Origin: JBCBWG01 sp036804185
GTDB taxonomy: Bacteria; Pseudomonadota; Alphaproteobacteria; Rhizobiales; Hyphomicrobiaceae
Length of the DNA: 32,111 bases
Assembly: GCA_050330095.1 (NCBI GenBank)
Contig: JBHJOC010000045.1
Span: forward strand, 1 to 32,111
Direction: 5' to 3'
The position numbers and the translations under genes are program-made. The notes under the pieces are model-generated. The model was not told where the DNA came from. It searched no databases and saw only the letters and a program-made list of their open reading frames with translations. Below, piece after piece: positions 16,701-23,241 of the stretch (the stretch's first letter is position 1; each line of letters starts with the position of its first letter).

Positions 16701-17717
16701 CGGCGTACCGCCATAGGCTGCGCGTCCATCGTGAACCGAGATGACGTGCGCGCCAGTTCGCGTCACGCCACCGACAGACCAGGAAAGCGGCTTCGTCACT
16801 TTGTCTATGCGATCGACACCGGGCCTAACCTCACATGCGTGCGCGCGGAGGTCCGTTCCGAACCAACTGACCACCAGTGAGACTGAGCGGACGTTCGGCA
16901 ACGCAGCTTCGAGCTGATCAAGCGACACGAGGAAGTCGGTTGCTGCCGCCTGGACGTGGGCGTTCTCGCTGACCTGGACACCGCCGACGTCGCGACGCGT
17001 CACGGGCGTCGTTGCGTAGACGAACTCGCCGCTGCCGGGAATCATCACGACCGCACGCGCCTGTCGGGTCAGGATGCTGTCGCTCTTCAACACCTCGAAC
17101 GAGAGTTGAGGCACGCGGTTTCCATAGGGCGTGATGGGCAGCCGCTCGATCACCACGTACGCAATTCCGCGGAACGCAGGGGCGAGATCGCCGAATTCTG
17201 CAACGATGGCTGGATCTGGCTCCTGCAGCTCACTGCCAACATGCACGCGATGCACGATGTTCGTCAGATCGAGTTCAGCGTCGTCGGCCCAAATCCTGCC
17301 AATGCCGGAGATCTGCCCCTCACAGAGCGCGATCGCAAACGTCGCGAAGTACTCATATCGGGTCCGCTCCGCTCCACCGCCGAGGGCACCGCCCTTGCCT
17401 CCCACAGTCTTTGTGGAGATCACCTCTTCAAAGTCCTGACCCCAAATGATCTGCCCGCCGAGCCGCGATGCCCCGAACAGCCGCGGGATTGGCGCGCCTT
17501 CGCTCGATCCCGTCAGCCGCAGTTCTTCGAGACGTGGGCCCTCGAATGCGCGCGGGCGCGGACCGAACAAGGCCTGATCAACGGCGCCGCCGACGAGCCC
17601 ACCAATTTGCGCCCCAAGTGTTGCACCCGTCAGGGTCGCGCCGAACAGCGAGACACCCGTCGGCAAGAGGGCAGATCCGAGTGCAGCGCCAGCCGCAGTC
17701 AGTGCAAGAGTGGCCAT
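13779..17717 (-). CDS. GTA tail-tip/host-specificity protein with TIM-barrel domain (RcGTA g15 homologue)
   Basis: At 1312 residues this is the largest protein in the window, as is its RcGTA counterpart at the tail tip. A Gly/Ala-rich hydrophobic N-terminus (LTAAGAALGSALL...GAQIGGLVGGAVDQALFG) precedes FGASRLGGQIIWGQDFEEV. The middle contains the GTA TIM-barrel-like domain (about 400-750; YFHLDPLWADPAVDAVGIDCYWPLTDW, KPIWFTELGCAAVDKAANQPNVFGDPK). Next come phage-tail-protein segments (ALRPLELAVGLDATETGGQLRF, FSVAPDLLDIEPGDVI) and a C-terminal baseplate-like region. I use the ATG at 17717, which overlaps the g14 stop by one base (TGATG). The frame is open to 17768 without a better start. The role, by homology, is receptor contact and possibly glycan cleavage at the cell surface. 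Confidence 0.95.
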   Translation of the reverse strand: MATLALTAAGAALGSALLPTGVSLFGATLTGATLGAQIGGLVGGAVDQALFGPRPRAFEGPRLEELRLTGSSEGAPIPRLFGASRLGGQIIWGQDFEEVISTKTVGGKGGALGGGAERTRYEYFATFAIALCEGQISGIGRIWADDAELDLTNIVHRVHVGSELQEPDPAIVAEFGDLAPAFRGIAYVVIERLPITPYGNRVPQLSFEVLKSDSILTRQARAVVMIPGSGEFVYATTPVTRRDVGGVQVSENAHVQAAATDFLVSLDQLEAALPNVRSVSLVVSWFGTDLRAHACEVRPGVDRIDKVTKPLSWSVGGVTRTGAHVISVHDGRAAYGGTPSDATVIEAIRELKRRGYAVTLNPFILMDVPAANDLPNPYEPAQSQPPYPWRGRLTISPAREVAGTVDGTSAAASQIADFVGTAMPHQFAVSQGGVHYAGPAEWSYRRFVLHYAFLAAAAGGVDGFLIGSELVGLTTVRANNASFPFVAALTDLARDVKSILGTATAVTYGADWSEYFGFQPADGTGDVYFHLDPLWADPAVDAVGIDCYWPLTDWRAGSDHLDARETGSQYDRTWLSSRIAGGEGFDWYYANTADRAAQVRTPITDGLGKPWVFRFKDVRSWWETPHYERVSGVESAAPTAWVPQSKPIWFTELGCAAVDKAANQPNVFGDPKSSEGALPYFSDGRQDEFIQRRYIEAFLSRFDPQSVGFAETDNPISPIYGGRMVAPDQTFLYAWDARPFPAFPYDAETWGDGGNWRTGHWLNGRTDALDLADVVRSIVASSGVDAIDTSELQGLVRGLVIDRPMSAREALRPLELAVGLDATETGGQLRFKHRSAAQPVRAVGHDQLVEAAAGRELLSIRRVQDAELPRSVSVSYIARDGRFGVQAETASTIASQSGASAEARLALVLDAAEAAVVARRFLWEAWTSREVFSFSVAPDLLDIEPGDVIGIDVAGIRRQVRVVETTEQGGRAIEARGFDPGDYAVVPVTPRAQRVERAPIAGVVDAVFLDLPFLRGDEPDTAGYLAVTQAPWPGPIAVFSRVGGAAFSRLPDIRAPARVGVLLTEFPSGPTWRIDHAAHMDVELIAGQLESVADEDLLAGANGLAVEAAPGAWEVLQFARAELIGPRRYRLSRLLRGQAGTEADMADTVPSGRRVVILDDAVARIDLAPGDVGRLLSYRLGPVGAQFGGPNYLAHDHAFIGLARRPLAPVHLRAFWDGDDLAVNWIRRARTGGDPWEQIDVPIDIVPERYAVEVLNGATFVRAFEVAEPSIRYAAPEILADFGTPRPTLIVRVAQVGPTWGNGPAVELLIGP

Positions 17718-18232
17718 CAGTCGGTGATCCCAGGGAAATCGAAACGAGCAACGAGCCGGCGTTTCCACCAGGCCGAGAAAAGGCTGCGCACAACGGCCCG
17801 TCCGTCGACGGCGTGGACAAATGCGGTGGCGTCGAGGGCGACGCCGACGTGTTTGGCCGGAGCGCCAAGCGCAGAGCGGAACAGCAGCACTTCGCCAGCC
17901 CGGATCGGCAGGCCCTGGCCACGCAGCACAAGGTGGCGCACGCTCGCGTCGAGCAGGGCCTCGGAACCGAAAGCCTCAGCCCAATCGCGCGTGTAGTTCG
18001 GCACGGGCTCTGGTTCAGCTCCATAATGCTCGCGCCAGATCCCGCGCACGAGACCGAGGCAGTCCGTGCCGATCCCGCGAACGCTCGCTTGGTGGTGGTA
18101 GGGTGTGCCGATCCAGGCGACCGCAGATTCGACGACGTTGCTGCGCGCAACTGGGGCGGCATGAGGGAATCCGCCGGCGCTTTCAGAAGCTCCCGCCGAG
18201 CGAACTGCGCCGAGGCTTAGGTGATGCGACAC
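17717..18232 (-). CDS. NlpC/P60 tail peptidase (RcGTA g14 homologue)
   Basis: A 171-residue cell-wall peptidase carried on the GTA tail, thought to open the recipient murein during DNA entry. The catalytic cysteine motif GTDCLGLVRGIWREHYG, the histidine segment KHVGVALD and FVHAVDGRAVV are as in phage NlpC/P60 proteins. The start is GTG at 18232, 3 bp after the g13 stop. An N-terminal extension of about 30 residues precedes the usual VVESAVAWIGTPYHHQ start, with no other Met available, so the true start could be a later non-ATG codon. Coupled to g15 by TGATG. Confidence 0.93.
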   Translation of the reverse strand: MSHHLSLGAVRSAGASESAGGFPHAAPVARSNVVESAVAWIGTPYHHQASVRGIGTDCLGLVRGIWREHYGAEPEPVPNYTRDWAEAFGSEALLDASVRHLVLRGQGLPIRAGEVLLFRSALGAPAKHVGVALDATAFVHAVDGRAVVRSLFSAWWKRRLVARFDFPGITD

Positions 18233-18235
18233 GGC

Positions 18236-19099
18236 TCACCCCCGCCTGCCGGCGACGCGGGTCAAAAACTGTGTTCCTGGCATGAATGGAAAACCGCGAA
18301 AGCGCTGCGCGTTCGCAAACTTCGTCCGGCACGTGTCGACGGTCTTGTCACAGCCAGCGGTGAACACCAGGCCGTCGCCGATGTCGAACACATGCCCAAT
18401 CGAATTCCTGAGGCTCACCAGGGCACCGTGCTCGCCCGCAAGGTGACGTCGCACCTCGAACAGCTTTGGTGCTGCGCCAATCACGTCAATCCGTGCAGTG
18501 CCGCCCGTGAACCAGTCGCTGGCGTAGCTCTCCAGCCCGGAAACGCGGTACGTGCCATCGGCGCGATCGGCCACAATGGTGCCGCTCGCCGTGTAGGCTG
18601 ATGACGCCAGCATCACGCCACAGCGTGAGTCACCGAGTTCAGCGTCGCAGGAGTAGAGAAAGCGACGGCCGCGGACGGCTTGCAGTGCGTTCGTGAGCCC
18701 TCTGATCTCAGCCGTGAACCCGGCTTCGGTGCGGCGCACTTCACCGATCTCTCCCCGCTTCATCAGAACGCGCTGCGCAGGTTCGGACCAATTGACCCGC
18801 CAGATCTCGACCTTGGCACCATCGTACAGCCCGGAAGCGAGATCCGCCTCACTCAGCCGCTCGGATGTCAGCGCGCCGTCGACCTCGACCGTGTCGACGG
18901 CAAGACCGACGCTTGTCGAAACCTCACTCGCCGTCATGCCGCTTTGGGCTTCGAACACGGTGCTTTCGAATGTGAGATCACGGTCGTGGTCTGTAAAACC
19001 CAACGTCTGCCCGTCCCGACGCAGAACCCGCCAACACCACGCGAGCGTTGTGATACCCGTCGCCAAGTGCGCCTGAAAATTCGCAGAGAGCGCCCTCAT
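18236..19099 (-). CDS. GTA tail hub protein, DUF2163 (RcGTA g13 homologue)
   Basis: A 287-residue phage tail protein forming the hub that closes the tail tube above the tip protein. Family features are the N-terminal LATGITTLAWCWRVLRRDGQTLGFTDHDRDL, the middle RGLTNALQAVRGRRFLYSCDAELGDSRCGV, and the C-terminal GCDKTVDTCRTKFANAQRFRGFPFMPG. The last carries paired cysteines that bind an iron-sulfur cluster in the RcGTA hub protein, as I recall. It overlaps g12 by ATGA (19096-19099) and is followed 3 bp later by g14. Confidence 0.95.
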   Translation of the reverse strand: MRALSANFQAHLATGITTLAWCWRVLRRDGQTLGFTDHDRDLTFESTVFEAQSGMTASEVSTSVGLAVDTVEVDGALTSERLSEADLASGLYDGAKVEIWRVNWSEPAQRVLMKRGEIGEVRRTEAGFTAEIRGLTNALQAVRGRRFLYSCDAELGDSRCGVMLASSAYTASGTIVADRADGTYRVSGLESYASDWFTGGTARIDVIGAAPKLFEVRRHLAGEHGALVSLRNSIGHVFDIGDGLVFTAGCDKTVDTCRTKFANAQRFRGFPFMPGTQFLTRVAGRRG

Positions 19100-19734
19100 G
19101 CACGAACCTCGATGATCGGAATGTTCGGCACGGCGCCATGCTCGGGCCCCTGCAGGGAGACCTCGATCGCGTCCGTATCAAACCGCACGGGCACATCGAA
19201 CTGAAACCCTGCGGTTATGCGTTGGCCCACCTCGGGGACATGACCCGTTGCAAACACGACCAGCCCCGTCAGGGGGTCGACTTCGAACGCATCCGGATCG
19301 GTGATCTCGACCCCCTCGATCCCGATGCGCACGCTACCGGCCACGGGCTTCGTGACGTCACGCAGCCAGGTACCCGCTGCGTCACCATAACTTTTTGCGA
19401 GCTGATAGGTGTCTGTTGCGCCGTCGCCGATTGCGATTTCGCAATCGAAGGCCGTCGGCTCGCGACCGGGAGGTCCTGACGTCCAATCGATCGGATCGCG
19501 CCAGCGAAACGCGTGGAGCCGGCCCCGGCGCGCCTCGAAAAATGCGATCACCGTCTGCAGGTCGGCACGCGTTCGAATTCCATACGCAGCATCATAGCGG
19601 CGGCGCGAATCTGCCCACCGCGCATTGCGGTGCTCACGTCCAGACGCAAGAGTAACGACGTCGGTTCGCCGCTCAGGGCCGCCTGAGGCCCTCAGGGAGA
19701 TCCCGGTTGGGAAACGTACATCGTGGAATGCCAT
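19096..19734 (-). CDS. GTA distal tail protein, DUF2460 (RcGTA g12 homologue)
   Basis: A 212-residue protein that joins the tail tube to the hub. The family pattern is clear: HDVRFPTGISLRASGGPERRTDVV, SGREHRNARWADSRRRYDAAYGIRTRADLQTVIAFFEARRGRLHAFRWRD, then TYQLAKSYG and RITAGFQFDVPVRFDTD. The ATG at 19734 matches the family start. It lies 69 bp after g11 and overlaps g13 by ATGA. Confidence 0.95.
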   Translation of the reverse strand: MAFHDVRFPTGISLRASGGPERRTDVVTLASGREHRNARWADSRRRYDAAYGIRTRADLQTVIAFFEARRGRLHAFRWRDPIDWTSGPPGREPTAFDCEIAIGDGATDTYQLAKSYGDAAGTWLRDVTKPVAGSVRIGIEGVEITDPDAFEVDPLTGLVVFATGHVPEVGQRITAGFQFDVPVRFDTDAIEVSLQGPEHGAVPNIPIIEVRA

Positions 19735-19803
19735 CCGAGTGGTCTCGACGTTGTTCGGTGTTCTGCTGTTCGGGTGGAGGTGTTGCGGCGGGATGCCGGC
19801 GCG

Positions 19804-20385
19804 TTACGTGTGTCGAGTGCTTTGGTCGACCGCGCGCGAGAGCATGGCGAGCACGCGCGCCTCTGAGCGGCGGAAGCTCTCGACGTCGGATGTTGCAACG
19901 TTGAAGGTGATGTTGACGCTACCGCCGCCCGACGCCTGCACACCCAGACGTCCATCGGGCCCTCGTGCGAGCGGCATGATCGCCTCAGGACCGCGCTCAC
20001 CCATGAGCCCGGTCCGACCTTGCGCGAGCGGAAACAAGACGGGTGCTGCAACAACACCGCCCTTTGCAAACGGGACCGGAAGTCCGTTTGAGAACGCCCC
20101 ACCCTGGGCAAACGGCATCGCACCGGCGAACATCCGACTGAAGCCACCCGCGATCATTGTCTCGAGCGGGCGAAAGGCCGCCTTGATCGCAAGTTCAGAC
20201 AGCCTGAGGGCAAGGCTTCGAAAAGCATCACCAAGTGACTTTCCCTTCACGATCACATCCGAAAACGCTGTCGTGAGCGAGCGGGCAAAACTCTGGCCAT
20301 AGCTGGTGGCCAACTGGAACTCCCGGCGCAAACCGGAGAGATCGACGTTGAAGTCGATGTCATAGGTCTCGCGAAGCTCATCCAT
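19804..20385 (-). CDS. GTA tail tape measure protein (RcGTA g11 homologue)
   Basis: A 193-residue short tape measure protein that sets tail length and lines the tail tube. The N-terminal half is helical (LSGLRREFQLATSYGQSFARSLTTAFSDVIVKGKSLGDAFRSLALRLSELAIKAAFRPLE). It is followed by the typical Gly/Phe-rich tape measure end (FAQGGAFSNGLPVPFAKGGVV, LMGERGPEAIMPLARGPDGRLGV). The short length fits the small tail of RcGTA-like particles. The ATG at 20385 has a GGAGAG site; the upstream open frame to 20478 overlaps the chaperone gene and is not needed. Confidence 0.93.
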   Translation of the reverse strand: MDELRETYDIDFNVDLSGLRREFQLATSYGQSFARSLTTAFSDVIVKGKSLGDAFRSLALRLSELAIKAAFRPLETMIAGGFSRMFAGAMPFAQGGAFSNGLPVPFAKGGVVAAPVLFPLAQGRTGLMGERGPEAIMPLARGPDGRLGVQASGGGSVNITFNVATSDVESFRRSEARVLAMLSRAVDQSTRHT

Positions 20386-20425
20386 GTCATCTCTCCGGAT
20401 GGGTGGTTGGCAGTTACTGAGACTG

Positions 20426-20632
20426 TCACTGGCGAGCAGCCCCGATCGGGGCATTGTCAGCCTCGAAGCCCCCCGCATCTGGGAACCGGCGCATGAGGTC
20501 GTCGAGCACGGCCCGGCTCGAGCACGCCTGCTGCGCGGGTGCCAATCTGCCCAACACGAACAACAGCTCGCGCGGGGTCATGTGCCAGAACACAGTTGGA
20601 CAGATGCGAGCCTCGTGAAGGGCTGCATGCAT
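20426..20632 (-). CDS. Phage tail assembly chaperone, GTA type (RcGTA g10.1 homologue)
   Basis: A 68-residue chaperone that binds the tape measure protein during tail assembly. The core FWHMTPRELLFVLGRLAP matches the W/F-x-M-T-P-R-E signature of the GTA-type tail assembly chaperones. The ATG at 20632 overlaps the g10 stop as TGATG, and the gene ends 40 bp before g11. Position between g10 and the tape measure gene is as in RcGTA. Confidence 0.88.
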   Translation of the reverse strand: MHAALHEARICPTVFWHMTPRELLFVLGRLAPAQQACSSRAVLDDLMRRFPDAGGFEADNAPIGAARQ

Positions 20633-21015
20633 CACGTCGTCCCAGGGAAAGGGCGCGGGTCGCCCGCCTCCTCGCCGGATTGGGGCACGTCGGCGGGCGT
20701 GGCGGCTGGAGCGCCGAACGTCGCCGCCAAGAGGCGCGCGACGACAGCGACAAAGCCGGCTGCCCCATCATCCGTCCTGAATCGTGCAACCTTATCGTCG
20801 CCAATGTCGACGCCGGCGCCTCTAAGCCCGGCGCCGATGATGCGGATCGCATCGCGCGCAGACAGACGACCACTCGAGAACCTCTCGGCAAGCGCCAACA
20901 TGTCTTCGTCTCCGAACGCGCTTTCGAGTTCCGCGAGTGCCCCGAGCGTGAGGCAAAGCCGATAGCTCTTGCCGTCGAACACGGCCTCGATCTCACCGCG
21001 ATGCTTGTTGACCAT
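20632..21015 (-). CDS. GTA gp10 family protein (tail assembly chaperone)
   Basis: A 127-residue protein of the GTA-gp10 family, found almost only in alphaproteobacterial GTAs and thought to be a tail assembly chaperone partner of g10.1. Recognised by NKHRGEIEAVFDGKSYRLCLTLGALAELESAFG and the later ARDAIRIIGAGLRGAG. I prefer the ATG at 21015 (GAGGAG site) over the GTG at 21030. The C-terminus is acidic and Pro-rich, with little conservation. Confidence 0.92.
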   Translation of the reverse strand: MVNKHRGEIEAVFDGKSYRLCLTLGALAELESAFGDEDMLALAERFSSGRLSARDAIRIIGAGLRGAGVDIGDDKVARFRTDDGAAGFVAVVARLLAATFGAPAATPADVPQSGEEAGDPRPFPGTT

Positions 21016-21026
21016 GGGAGAGCTCC

Positions 21027-21440
21027 TCACATCGCAAGGAACGACAGGGGACCCGCGGACTCGAGGCCAATCTCGAAGCCGAGTTCGCCGTCATGTCGGC
21101 CCGAATATTCGAGTGCTGCGATGTGAAATGTGCCTTCAAGCGTCCCGAAATCCGGGATCACGATTTGCAAGTTCGGGTGAAGACCGTCGAAAAAGGCCGC
21201 CCGCAAGGCTGCGTCGCTGGACGCGTCCTTGAAAATGCCCTCACCAGTGATGCGGGCCGACCGGATTCCGACACCTGCGAGAAGCTCTCGCCACTGGCCG
21301 AGCGAGTCCTGGTTGGTCGTGTCGACAGTTGCCGCATTGAAGGCGACCGAGCGGGAGCGAAGGCCGGCAATCGTCGTAAATGTTCCAGTGCCCGCGCTGT
21401 CGATCTTGACGAGCAGGTCTTTGCCCTTCTGGGCTGCCAT
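21027..21440 (-). CDS. Major tail protein, TP901-1 family (RcGTA g9 homologue)
   Basis: Tail tube subunit of 137 residues. The N-terminus MAAQKGKDLLVKID, the segment LRSRSVAFNAATVDTTNQDS and the C-terminal half GTFHIAALEYSGRHDGELGFEIGLESAG are the standard family blocks. The ATG at 21440 has a GGAGG site and matches the conserved family N-terminus, so the in-frame ATG 12 bases upstream is not used. It sits between the tail terminator and g10. Confidence 0.95.
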   Translation of the reverse strand: MAAQKGKDLLVKIDSAGTGTFTTIAGLRSRSVAFNAATVDTTNQDSLGQWRELLAGVGIRSARITGEGIFKDASSDAALRAAFFDGLHPNLQIVIPDFGTLEGTFHIAALEYSGRHDGELGFEIGLESAGPLSFLAM

Positions 21441-21488
21441 GACGGCCTCCATGGTTCATATGCAAGACTGTGGATCGGGCGTTAGGCG

Positions 21489-21896
21489 TCAGGTTGGCTC
21501 GGTGACGGCGCGGAAGCGAACGAGCGCGCGGATGGTTTGGCCATCCCCTTCCCGCCGCACGTCCGTGAACTCGTGACGCAAATTGATCAGCCGGTGGCCC
21601 TGGAGTGACAGCGTCGCGTCGTGCAGCAGCCCCCGCACGCGCGCGACGATCCGATGCGCTGTTCGCCGGCCGCGTCCGTCATCCCAAACGTGGAGCGTGA
21701 TGAGGTGTTCGCTGCCTTGATCGCTACCGCTCGACCAGTCGTTCTCGGCTGTTTGGCCGAAGGTCACGTACGGATAGCTGGCCCCGCGGGGCACATAGTC
21801 GTAGACGCGGCCCCCACCGAGCTCGGCACCAAGGGCCGCATCACTCACGAGGACTTGGTGGATCGCGACCTGCAGCGCCCATCCTGCCGTTGTCAT
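21489..21896 (-). CDS. Tail terminator, DUF3168 (RcGTA g8 homologue)
   Basis: A 135-residue tail completion protein that caps the tail tube at the head side. Conserved DUF3168 blocks are LQVAIHQVLVSDAALGAEL, RVYDYVPRGASYPYVTFGQT, HLITLHVWDDGRGRRTAHRIVARVRGLLHD and the C-terminal TIRALVRFRAVTEP. It overlaps the preceding 97-residue gene by ATGA (21893-21896), so translation is probably coupled. Confidence 0.93.
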   Translation of the reverse strand: MTTAGWALQVAIHQVLVSDAALGAELGGGRVYDYVPRGASYPYVTFGQTAENDWSSGSDQGSEHLITLHVWDDGRGRRTAHRIVARVRGLLHDATLSLQGHRLINLRHEFTDVRREGDGQTIRALVRFRAVTEPT

Positions 21897-22186
21897 TCTC
21901 CGCCCCGCTCTGACCTGTTCGGCAACAGAGCCGAACTGCGTCGCTTGATTGAGCGCGGTCTCATATCGATCCCCCGCTCCCGTTTGACACGGCGCGCCAG
22001 GGCTTTCACGATTACCCGTCGCATGAGACGCGAGACGATCGCATCGAGGCGCGCAAAGCGAGCCCTGACCGTCGCGCGGAACTTCGACGATGCGCTATTG
22101 GACGAAGAAGCCTTGGACGATGCAGCCTCAAGCGGTGCGCTCGCCATAGCCCCCACTCGGATATCGTGTTGCGTATCGCGGCTCAT
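21893..22186 (-). CDS. Extra Arg/Ser-rich 97-residue protein between g7 and g8
   Basis: I do not recognise a family. The protein has a Ser/Ala-rich N-terminal half (ASAPLEAASSKASSSNSASSK) and a strongly basic C-terminal half (ARRVKRERGIDMRPRSIKRRSS). It is bounded on both sides by perfect ATGA overlaps (22183-22186 with g7, 21893-21896 with g8), which is strong evidence that it is translated. In HK97-type phages a gp10-family neck/tail completion protein often occupies this slot, and this could be a shortened relative. The charge pattern also allows DNA binding at the portal/neck. RcGTA has no gene I know of at this position. Confidence 0.75.
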   Translation of the reverse strand: MSRDTQHDIRVGAMASAPLEAASSKASSSNSASSKFRATVRARFARLDAIVSRLMRRVIVKALARRVKRERGIDMRPRSIKRRSSALLPNRSERGGE

Positions 22187-22512
22187 GGGCCCTTCTCCTC
22201 ACAGGCGCAGACGGTCCAACGCCCACGTTCGTCTTCGTTGATGACAGATAAGATCTCGAGGATTCGCGCACCGAACCGCAGCCGCATGTCGGGACGGATG
22301 CCAGCACGATGGCGGAAGCGAACCGTGTGCGTGACGCGGCTTTGCAGGCTGTCGGTCGTGAACAGCTCGCGGCCCGAGCGTGGTGTCACGGCAGCAAACA
22401 ACACCTCGCGAACGGCCCACGTCGCAGTTTCCGCGCCTCCCTCTGCCGCTGAGGCGATCGGTTCCTCGATCGTGATTCTGTGGCGTAACGCGCCGATGCC
22501 GACCGCGCTCAC
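22183..22512 (-). CDS. Head-tail joining protein / stopper (RcGTA g7 homologue)
   Basis: A 109-residue phage head closure protein of the SPP1 gp16/HK97 gp10-neighbour type that seals the head and gives the tail a docking surface. Blocks seen are GALRHRITIEEP, WAVREVLFAAVTPRSGRELFTTDSLQSRVTHTVRFRHRAGIRPDMRLRFGARILEILSV. It overlaps g6 by ATGA (22509-22512) and the 97-residue gene by ATGA. Confidence 0.92.
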   Translation of the reverse strand: MSAVGIGALRHRITIEEPIASAAEGGAETATWAVREVLFAAVTPRSGRELFTTDSLQSRVTHTVRFRHRAGIRPDMRLRFGARILEILSVINEDERGRWTVCACEEKGP

Positions 22513-23066
22513 AACCGCACCCGTCGATACGGTTGCAGAAGAGTGTCGAGGGCCAGTGGCAACGGACTGAGTGCTGCCCCCGGCAAGCTCGGCTCACGGT
22601 TCTCGAACCAGTGTGCGACCAGCAGACCGAGGGCCTGCTTGAGGGGCCCGGGCACAGAGCTGCCGTCTGCGCCGTAGCCTGCCTTGAGATCGAGGTGGAC
22701 CTCTCGGGCCGACGCAGGGATCGACTGCAGCTTGACGACCTGCGGGCGCCGGTCGGCCACGAGTACAAGATGCGAAGAGTTGATCGGCTCGCCGCTGCCG
22801 TCGGATGCGACTGCGGTCGCCATGACAATTTCGCGGACCGGATACAGCGGCAGTTCGATCTCTTGTGCGCAGGAGGCCGGAACTCTCAAACGCCAAATCT
22901 GATCAATCATGGCAAGGCCTAACGATGCCTCGAGCTGCAAGCGGCTCGTAACGATTAGGCCCGAAATGAACAGATCCTCGTGCTCGCCATCGATGCGGAG
23001 TTGGCGCTTTGCTTCGTCGAGATCGATTGGCTCGACTGTGGGCGCAAGCAGTTGCGAGAGCGCCAT
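22509..23066 (-). CDS. Head-tail connector/adaptor, gp6-like (RcGTA g6 homologue)
   Basis: A 185-residue adaptor protein that forms the ring below the portal. The N-terminus has the gp6-like pattern PIDLDEAKRQLRIDGEHEDLFISGLIVTSRLQLEASLG, and the C-terminal half has GYGADGSSVPGPLKQALGLLVAHWFENRE. The ATG at 23066 has a GGAGG site 9 bp upstream and is preferred to the one at 23081. It is separated from the capsid gene by 175 bp that hold an 11-bp perfect stem-loop. Confidence 0.93.
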   Translation of the reverse strand: MALSQLLAPTVEPIDLDEAKRQLRIDGEHEDLFISGLIVTSRLQLEASLGLAMIDQIWRLRVPASCAQEIELPLYPVREIVMATAVASDGSGEPINSSHLVLVADRRPQVVKLQSIPASAREVHLDLKAGYGADGSSVPGPLKQALGLLVAHWFENREPSLPGAALSPLPLALDTLLQPYRRVRL

Positions 23067-23136
23067 GGTGGTGGCCTCCAAAAAAGGTTGGCACTGTCAC
23101 AGGGATGGGCCGATTGAACCGCCTCTTGACCGAGGT

Positions 23137-23165
23137 GGGACCGAGGGAAGTCGCCCCTCGGTCCC
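23137..23165 (-). terminator. Strong stem-loop between capsid and adaptor genes
   Basis: GGGACCGAGGG (23137-23147) and CCCTCGGTCCC (23155-23165) pair perfectly over 11 bp around a 7-nt loop, 77 bp after the capsid stop codon. No T-run follows. It is the only sizeable intergenic gap between terminase and hub genes, so it probably acts as a partial terminator or an RNA 3'-end stabiliser that raises capsid mRNA above downstream messages. Confidence 0.45.
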
Positions 23166-23241
23166 CGCGCGTCGGCATTCGCCTTAGGTGGCGTTGGAGC
23201 GCGCGCGAACGGTTAATCAGATTGCAGGCGTCGCAGCCGGG

